Assembly: GCA_029065305.1 (NCBI GenBank)
Contig: JAIEIQ010000177.1
Location: 1-9,048, forward strand
Direction: 5' to 3'
Length of the DNA: 9,048 bases
From: Oscillospiraceae bacterium
GTDB taxonomy: Bacteria; Bacillota; Clostridia; Oscillospirales; Oscillospiraceae
Below, piece after piece: positions 5,099 through 9,048 of the stretch (position 1 is the stretch's first letter; the number at the start of each line of letters is the position of its first letter). The notes beneath the pieces are model-generated. The model saw only the letters and a program-made list of their open reading frames with translations, ran no database searches and was not told the DNA's origin. The position numbers were made by a program, and so were the translations under genes.

Positions 5099-7452
5099 CT
5101 CGCTCATCTGTCCCCGCCCGCCGGCGGATACTGGCCCTCTCCCTGGCGCTGCTGCTGGCCCTGGGCAGCGCCGCCCCCGTCTGGGCGGCGGATATCGCCC
5201 CCGCCTGCGACGAGACCTGCTACGCCACCCTGGACGCTTACGGCGGACTGCTGGAGAGCAGCGTGGTCAAAAGCTACCGGACCTACGGCGCCGGAAAAAT
5301 CGTGGACTACGGCGTCTACGACCAGGTGACCAACCTCACCAACGGCCAGAGCGCCGCTGTGGAGAAGGGGACCGTCAGCTTCGAGCTGACCGGCGATGTG
5401 CCGGACCGGTTCTACTTCGAGGGAAAGACGGCGAAGCCCTACGAGGACTTCCCCTGGACCGTCTCCCTCTCCTATAAGCTCAACGGCGTGCCCACCCCGG
5501 CGGAGGCGCTGGCGGGGGGCAAGGGGGTGGTGGAGATCACCCTGGACGCCGTGCCCAACCCGAAGGCCTCGGAATACAGCCGGAACAACTTGGTCCTCAC
5601 CGCCCTCTCCGTCTTCAACGGCGACGATGCCCTCTCTGTGGAGGCCCCCGGGGCCCAGGTCCAGCTGGTGGGCAACCTCTACTGCGTGCTCTACGCGGTG
5701 CTCCCCGGGGAGGAGCGGCACTTCACCATCCGGGTGGGGACCGAGGACTTCTCCTACGACGGCATGATGCTCCTGGCGGTGCCCGCCACCCTGGAGCAGC
5801 TGGAGCAGGTGGCGGACCTGCGGGAGGCCAAGGACAAGGCGGAGGCGTCCTACGACGCCGTCTCCGACAGTCTGAATGACATCCTGGACTCCCTGGAGGG
5901 CATGGGCGGCAGTCTCAGTGCCGCCGCCAGCGGCTTGGACCAGCTCAACACCGCCCGCTCCTCCCTCTCCGGCGGTAAGGGACAGGTCTATGACAGCCTG
6001 GATACGGCCCTGACGGCGGCGGATGCCCTCTCCGACGCCCTGGCCCCCCTGACGGGCCGGACCCTGCCGGTCCCGGAGCCCGCGGAGGGACAGGAGGACG
6101 CCGCCCGGCCGGAGGAGGACCTGTTCCCCGGCCACCTGCCCACCGCCAAGGCGGCTCTCACCGATCTGCGCACGCTCCTCAACGAGGCCAGCGCCGGTGT
6201 TTCCGCCCTGCGGCCCGAGGTGGAGGAGAGCCGCCGGATTCTCCAGAACCTCCAGAGCGATCTGGCGGACATCCAGACGAGGCTGGACGACACCGGCAGC
6301 TCCGCCAAGGACCTGGGGACGATCTCCAAGAACCTGAGCCGGGATCTGACGGAGCTGGAGGACAGCCTGGACAGCCTGAGCCGGGCCCTGGGGAACACCC
6401 ACAGCATCTCCGGCGTGCCCGGGATGGACATCTCCATCAACGGCATGAGCCCGGCCCAGATCAAAAGCGCCCTGGCCAAGGCCGAGGACGCCCACAGCCA
6501 GTACGAGGCCAACGGCGGCGCGGCGGTCTTCGGGGACTTCCAGACCTTCCTGGTGATGGGGGCCGGTCTGGACGCCGCCACCGCCGCCCAGCTGGACGCG
6601 CTCTACAGCCAGCGGGACGAGATTAAGGAGAAGCTTGGCCAGCTCGACACGGCCAGCGGCGTGATTGACGGGGTCAACGACCGCCTGGAGGAGGTCAACA
6701 CCATGATTGACAGCGTGGCCCGCCCCGCCGGAGATGTGTGCCGGGACCTGACCAGCGTTACGGACAGCCTGGCCCGGCTGGCCGCGCTGATGGAGGACAT
6801 CACCGGCGAGGAAGCCGACGCCTCCGCCTCGGTGGAGACGCTGCAAGACGCCGCCTCCCTGGCTCTCCGGCTCAGTGAGAGCGTGGACGGCGCCATCGGA
6901 CACACCGAGGACCTGACGGAGCTCCTCAACACCTACGAGCCGTCGCTCCAGCAGGCCGTCACCGACACCGCGGCCGTCGTGGACGGCGCGGCGGACGCCC
7001 TGACCGGCTTCAGCGCCGCCGTCAGATCCGCCCGGGACCTGCTCCAGTCCAGCGGCCCCAGCCTGGACGAGGGGACCCGGCAGTCCCTCAGCGGCGTCTC
7101 CGCCGCCCTGCGCAAGGCCGCCGCCAGCACCGGCAGCACCCAGTCCGTCCGGGATGCCCTGGACGTGATCGACGGGCTCATCGACGACGAGTGGACCAGC
7201 CACACCGGGGAGGACAACAACCTCCTGCTGATGGACGCCTCCGCCCCGCCGGAGTCCCTCACCGACAGCCGGAATGAGAATACCGCCAGCATCCAGTACG
7301 TCATGCGCACCCAGGAGATCCGCCGGGCCGAGGCCCCGGCCCCCGCCCCGGCGGAGGAGGCCCAGGCCGAAGAGAGCACCCTGTGGAGCCGCATTCTGGC
7401 GATGTTCTCCGACATCTGGGCCGCGGTCGCGAGCTTCTTCCGCTTCCAGTAG
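5095..7452 (+). CDS. Secreted coiled-coil protein paired with the MMPL exporter
   Basis: This 785-residue protein starts at ATG 5095, with AAGGAG 8 bases upstream and overlapping the MMPL stop. It has a clear signal peptide: Arg-rich start (R9-R11), Leu/Ala core and a V-W-A/A-D cleavage site near residue 31. Residues 33-230 look beta-rich and contain a segment I associate with Clostridial MMPL partners: K-I-V-D-Y-G-x-Y-x-x-V-x-N-L-T, later L-P-G-E-E and D-F-S-Y-D-G. Two cysteines (38, 42) follow the signal peptide. Residues 232-322, 345-432 and 452-720 are long heptad-like helices rich in Leu, Ser, Asp and Ala, broken by a Pro/Glu-rich linker (322-345) and a G-V-P-G-M-D-I-S-I-N-G segment. The C-terminus is a Pro/Ala/Glu spacer and a 19-residue amphipathic tail, W-S-R-I-L ... 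F-F-R-F. The architecture recalls YhgE/Pip-type proteins but lacks their membrane helices. It may act as an extracytoplasmic adaptor for the pump; that role is inferred from gene order. Confidence 0.8.
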   Translation: MTRSSVPARRRILALSLALLLALGSAAPVWAADIAPACDETCYATLDAYGGLLESSVVKSYRTYGAGKIVDYGVYDQVTNLTNGQSAAVEKGTVSFELTGDVPDRFYFEGKTAKPYEDFPWTVSLSYKLNGVPTPAEALAGGKGVVEITLDAVPNPKASEYSRNNLVLTALSVFNGDDALSVEAPGAQVQLVGNLYCVLYAVLPGEERHFTIRVGTEDFSYDGMMLLAVPATLEQLEQVADLREAKDKAEASYDAVSDSLNDILDSLEGMGGSLSAAASGLDQLNTARSSLSGGKGQVYDSLDTALTAADALSDALAPLTGRTLPVPEPAEGQEDAARPEEDLFPGHLPTAKAALTDLRTLLNEASAGVSALRPEVEESRRILQNLQSDLADIQTRLDDTGSSAKDLGTISKNLSRDLTELEDSLDSLSRALGNTHSISGVPGMDISINGMSPAQIKSALAKAEDAHSQYEANGGAAVFGDFQTFLVMGAGLDAATAAQLDALYSQRDEIKEKLGQLDTASGVIDGVNDRLEEVNTMIDSVARPAGDVCRDLTSVTDSLARLAALMEDITGEEADASASVETLQDAASLALRLSESVDGAIGHTEDLTELLNTYEPSLQQAVTDTAAVVDGAADALTGFSAAVRSARDLLQSSGPSLDEGTRQSLSGVSAALRKAAASTGSTQSVRDALDVIDGLIDDEWTSHTGEDNNLLLMDASAPPESLTDSRNENTASIQYVMRTQEIRRAEAPAPAPAEEAQAEESTLWSRILAMFSDIWAAVASFFRFQ

Positions 7453-7489
7453 CCCCGCCGGCCGAATTATGGCCTCCGGGCATACCCTT

Positions 7490-7527
7490 AAAGGGGCCCA
7501 TTGCAGCTTTTCGCAATGGGCCCCTTT
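7490..7527 (+). terminator. Intrinsic terminator of the HdeD-MMPL operon
   Basis: A perfect 15-bp stem (7490-7504 with 7513-7527) contains GGGGCCCATTGC and an 8-base loop. It is followed by GTATTTTC, so the T tract is interrupted but present. It lies 37 bases after the stop of the coiled-coil gene and separates this operon from the next. Confidence 0.88.
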
Positions 7528-7560
7528 GTATTTTCGCCAAAACAGGGAATAACTAGAGCA

Positions 7561-7624
7561 GGGCTCCGCCCCTCCCGCCGGGAGCGCCGGGAAATTCGTC
7601 CGTTTCCACAAAACGGGACGGAAA
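7561..7624. other. Hairpin-rich, AT-flanked spacer upstream of the small-protein operon
   Basis: This spacer holds a small hairpin (CTCCC-GCC-GGGAG, 7572-7584) and a longer bulged inverted repeat (TTCGTCCGTTT at 7595-7605 against AAACGGGACGGAA at 7611-7623). The second is followed by AAAATTTTTCATTTT, so it could be a second, weaker terminator. It lies before the promoter at 7653, so it is not part of that transcript's leader. No coding frame of note is present. Confidence 0.4.
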
Positions 7625-7652
7625 AATTTTTCATTTTGCCTCCGGATATGTC

Positions 7653-7681
7653 TTGCAAACCGGGCGGATTTGCGGTATAGT
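7653..7681 (+). promoter_or_regulatory. Promoter of the His-rich/CooT/metF cluster
   Basis: TTGCAA (7653-7658), a 17-base spacer and TATAGT (7676-7681) match the housekeeping consensus at 5/6 and 5/6. Transcription should start near 7688, giving a leader of about 36 bases before the AGGAGG ribosome binding site. The AT-rich stretch 7681-7710 contrasts with the GC-rich surroundings. TGTCA occurs twice within this leader (7699-7703 and 7707-7711), which may be chance. No riboswitch can fit in such a short leader. Confidence 0.75.
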
Positions 7682-7710
7682 GTTATTAGTTAAAAATATG
7701 TCAATTTGTC

Positions 7711-7716
7711 AGGAGG
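7711..7716 (+). promoter_or_regulatory. Ribosome binding site that fixes the start of the His-rich protein
   Basis: AGGAGG, a perfect site, lies 7 bases before ATG 7724. The in-frame TTG at 7706 lies just before this site and would place the site inside the gene, so it is rejected. Confidence 0.85.
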
Positions 7717-7723
7717 AATTGCT

Positions 7724-7972
7724 ATGGACCACCTCGGCCACGACCACGAGCACACCCACGACCACCCCCATGTCCACGCCGGCATGCCTAAGGAGCAGGT
7801 CCTCGCCGTGCTCCAGTACATGCTGGATCACAACGTCCACCACGCCGGAGAGCTCAGCGACATGGCGGACCAGCTCAGCGGGGAGGTGCGCCACCAGCTG
7901 CTCCACGCGGTGGAGTCCTTCGACCAGGCCAACGGCTATCTGTCCGCCGCCCTGGAGGAGCTCAGAAAGTAA
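7724..7972 (+). CDS. Small His-rich protein, probable metal (nickel) binding
   Basis: This 82-residue soluble protein has no signal peptide. Its first 18 residues contain eight histidines in near-perfect alternation (His3, 6, 8, 10, 12, 14, 16, 18) with Asp/Glu, a typical Ni/Zn/Co-binding tail. The rest (21-82) is helical, with further histidines in L-D-H-N-V-H-H-A (36, 39, 40) and at 57 and 61; 13 His in total. The conserved-looking core, Y-M-L-D-H-N-x-H-H-A-x-E-L, suggests a second, structured metal site between helices. It is the first gene after the promoter and directly precedes a CooT-family nickel protein. I infer a nickel chaperone or store for carbon monoxide dehydrogenase maturation, comparable in role to His-tailed CooJ or HypB but unrelated in layout. 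I do not recognise a named family; zinc or cobalt handling is possible. Confidence 0.75.
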   Translation: MDHLGHDHEHTHDHPHVHAGMPKEQVLAVLQYMLDHNVHHAGELSDMADQLSGEVRHQLLHAVESFDQANGYLSAALEELRK

Positions 7973-8002
7973 CAAAACCCCAGCCAAAGGAGGAGATCCC
8001 CA

Positions 8003-8191
8003 ATGTGCCTTTCCACCATCTACCGGAACGAGAAGCAGGACAGCAACATCCTCTGCAAGTTCGTCTCCACCATCACCGCCGACGGCGACAAGCTGATCTT
8101 TGAGGACGTGATGGGGGAGAAAACCACCATCACCGGCCGTCTGGTTCAGGCGGATCTCACCGCCGGCACCGTCATCGTGGCGGCGGACTGA
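8003..8191 (+). CDS. cooT: CooT-family nickel-binding protein
   Basis: This 62-residue protein starts M-C, followed by a small all-beta sequence: S-T-I-Y-R, I-L-C-K-F-V-S-T-I, D-K-L-I-F-E-D-V-M-G-E-K, I-T-G-R-L-V-Q-A-D-L-T-A-G-T-V-I-V. CooT of Rhodospirillum rubrum is a dimer of about this length that binds one nickel ion through Cys2 at the dimer interface and supports activation of carbon monoxide dehydrogenase. The invariant Cys2, the length and the ending D-L-x-x-G-x-V-I all fit. AAAGGAGG at 7986-7993 precedes the ATG. A second cysteine (Cys18, in I-L-C-K) is not required by the family. The gene sits between a His-rich protein and a Cys-containing small protein, ahead of metF, which supports a Wood-Ljungdahl context. 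Identification is by pattern memory. Confidence 0.8.
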   Translation: MCLSTIYRNEKQDSNILCKFVSTITADGDKLIFEDVMGEKTTITGRLVQADLTAGTVIVAAD

Positions 8192-8203
8192 GAGGGCCGG
8201 ACC

Positions 8204-8425
8204 ATGCGGGACTATGAACTGTGCTGCGAGATTTTCAATCAGTGCAGCAACAACCAGATGCGGGACGTGGATTTTCAGGAGGTGTCGGTGGAGGATACCG
8301 ACGCCTATGTCCGCGCCCTGGAGCCCCGGGCGGAGATCGAGCGGGAGGACCTGGCGGACGGCGCGGTGGTCTACCACACCAACACCGCCGGCCTGCTCAA
8401 ACGGTACAGCTTTACACCGATCTGA
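8204..8425 (+). CDS. Uncharacterised 73-residue Cys-containing protein
   Basis: This small soluble protein starts at ATG 8204, 12 bases after the cooT stop, with GAGAGGG at 8190-8196. It opens with R-D-Y-E-L-C-C-E-I-F-N-Q-C-S-N-N-Q-M-R-D-V: Cys7, Cys8 and Cys14 cluster within a predicted helix, a possible metal or redox site. The middle is acidic, and the end reads V-V-Y-H-T-N-T-A-G-L-L-K-R-Y-S-F, probably beta strands. I do not recognise the family. Its place inside a tight run of small genes, between a nickel-binding protein and metF, suggests a role in maturation or regulation of the same pathway. Coding is supported by the good ribosome binding site, the spacing on both sides and an amino-acid composition that is not Arg/Pro-rich as the other frames are. 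Confidence 0.75.
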   Translation: MRDYELCCEIFNQCSNNQMRDVDFQEVSVEDTDAYVRALEPRAEIEREDLADGAVVYHTNTAGLLKRYSFTPI

Positions 8426-8443
8426 GAAAGGAGCTCGGCTATT

Positions 8444-8590
8444 ATGGGCATGACTGATCTGCAGTTCAAAAGCTACCTGAGGCAGCTGGTTCGCGCCATA
8501 GAGATGGCCGAAAGCCAGGACACCAAGGAGGCGATCCTCCTGGAGCTGGCGAAGCTGAAAAAGGATTTGGAAGAGGATATCAAGAGTTAA
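8444..8590 (+). CDS. 48-residue helical microprotein
   Basis: A short frame from ATG 8444 to TAA 8588-8590 encodes a protein that starts M-G-M-T-D-L-Q-F-K-S-Y-L-R-Q-L and ends in K-L-K-K-D-L-E-E-D-I-K-S. AAAGGAG at 8427-8433, overlapping the end of the preceding gene, lies 10 bases before the start. The sequence is amphipathic with regular Leu/Ile spacing and alternating Lys/Glu, so it should form one or two helices. The opening M-T-D-L-Q-F-K resembles small uncharacterised proteins I have seen in Clostridia, but I know no function. Codon use shifts to more A/T in the second half (AAA, GAT, TTG, GAA). The role is unknown; a protein-protein interaction partner is plausible. Confidence 0.68.
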   Translation: MGMTDLQFKSYLRQLVRAIEMAESQDTKEAILLELAKLKKDLEEDIKS

Positions 8591-8644
8591 GTACCCCCTG
8601 CGGCGGTGCCGCTGAATAAAACATACTAATGGAGGACAACTAAC

Positions 8645-9048
8645 ATGAGCGTAGCGGATATTTTCGAGAAGAGATCGGCCTTTTCCTTCGAGGTCTTTCC
8701 CCCCAAGACGGACGTGGGCATGGAGAAGCTGTGCGGCGCCGGCGGCGTGCTGGAGCAGCTGTACACCCTGAACCCCGACTACATCTCCTGCACCTACGGC
8801 GCCGGCGGCACCAACGTGGGCAAGAACCTGGAGGTCCTGGACAAGATCCAGAAGGACGGCAAGTGCACCCCCGTCACCCACTTCACCTGCATCGGCAACA
8901 CCCGCGAGGGCATCAAGGAGCAGCTCCAGACCTACCTGGACCACGGCATCAACCACATGCTGGCCCTGCGGGGCGACCTGCCCTTCGGCTGGACCGGCAC
9001 CGGCGGCGACCTGCACTACGCCACCGAGCTGGTGAAGTTCGTGCGCAA
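8645..9048 (+). CDS. metF: 5,10-methylenetetrahydrofolate reductase (N-terminal 134 residues)
   Basis: The gene starts at ATG 8645, with GGAGG 9 bases upstream, and runs off the right edge. Family motifs in order are F-S-F-E-V-F-P-P-K (Glu16, equivalent to catalytic Glu28 in E. coli), Y-I-S-C-T-Y-G-A-G-G (46-55), V-T-H-F-T-C-I-G (77-84) and M-L-A-L-R-G-D (105-111, Asp111 equivalent to Asp120). These form the FMN/FAD-binding TIM barrel that reduces methylene- to methyl-tetrahydrofolate in the cytoplasm. The product feeds methionine synthesis or, in acetogens, the methyl branch of the Wood-Ljungdahl pathway. The CooT-like gene upstream favours the second use. No metV (zinc-binding partner) is seen before it. 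A 54-base gap with a small GC hairpin (GCGGC-GGT-GCCGC) separates it from the microprotein gene; co-transcription is likely. Confidence 0.93.
   Translation, partial: MSVADIFEKRSAFSFEVFPPKTDVGMEKLCGAGGVLEQLYTLNPDYISCTYGAGGTNVGKNLEVLDKIQKDGKCTPVTHFTCIGNTREGIKEQLQTYLDHGINHMLALRGDLPFGWTGTGGDLHYATELVKFVR

Noticed and set aside
3392..5107. Long antisense open frame opposite the MMPL gene
   Set aside because: Its translation is Gly/His/Gln/Val-rich low-complexity sequence typical of the reverse of GC-rich coding DNA. It lacks a ribosome binding site, and the plus strand carries an unmistakable transporter.
5104..7611. Very long antisense open frame opposite the secreted coiled-coil gene
   Set aside because: The composition is Gly/Gln/Val/His-rich with no domain, and it spans the plus-strand terminator. 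It results from strong GC bias at third codon positions.
7453..7723. Cobalamin or other riboswitch ahead of the small-protein operon
   Set aside because: The promoter at 7653-7681 leaves a leader of only about 36 bases, and the upstream hairpins do not show the conserved boxes of any riboswitch class I know.
7709..9016. Long antisense open frame covering the small genes and metF
   Set aside because: It crosses five well-supported plus-strand genes and their ribosome binding sites, and shows no recognisable motif.

Overview
The window is strongly GC-rich, every gene has a Bacillota-type AGGAGG-like ribosome binding site, and protein-level resemblance points to an anaerobic member of the Clostridia, probably an Oscillospiraceae-like gut bacterium. 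That placement is inferred from gene content and style, not from a marker gene. There are ten complete or nearly complete genes plus a partial gene at each edge, with no RNA gene, insertion sequence or CRISPR array that I can see.

Layout. (1) At 1-1481, the tail of a DusB-type tRNA-dihydrouridine synthase overlaps an ECF sigma factor by 4 bases (ATGA), and the sigma factor in turn touches its zinc-finger, single-pass anti-sigma factor (TGATG). A perfect 14-bp hairpin at 1509-1539 closes this operon and also faces the converging tetR gene. (2) At 1543-7452, a TetR-type regulator on the minus strand diverges from a three-gene operon: a six-helix HdeD/DUF308 membrane protein, a 705-residue MMPL/RND-type exporter, and a 785-residue secreted coiled-coil protein. 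The 265-bp gap between them holds a good tetR promoter, a weaker candidate promoter for the operon, two near-identical 24-bp direct repeats and two imperfect palindromes. The operon ends in a strong 15-bp hairpin at 7490-7527. (3) From 7653 to the right edge, a well-formed promoter drives five closely spaced genes: a His-rich 82-residue protein, a CooT-family nickel-binding protein, an unrecognised 73-residue Cys-containing protein, a 48-residue helical microprotein and metF (5,10-methylenetetrahydrofolate reductase, cut by the window edge).

How they work together. Block 2 looks like a regulated envelope export system in which TetR controls an MMPL pump and a secreted partner. Block 3 looks like the start of a Wood-Ljungdahl (reductive acetyl-CoA) region: CooT proteins serve nickel insertion into carbon monoxide dehydrogenase, MetF makes methyl-tetrahydrofolate for that pathway, and the His-rich protein is a plausible second nickel handler. 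The three small uncharacterised proteins in block 3 are the most interesting part of the window. The enzymes that would prove the pathway lie outside the window.
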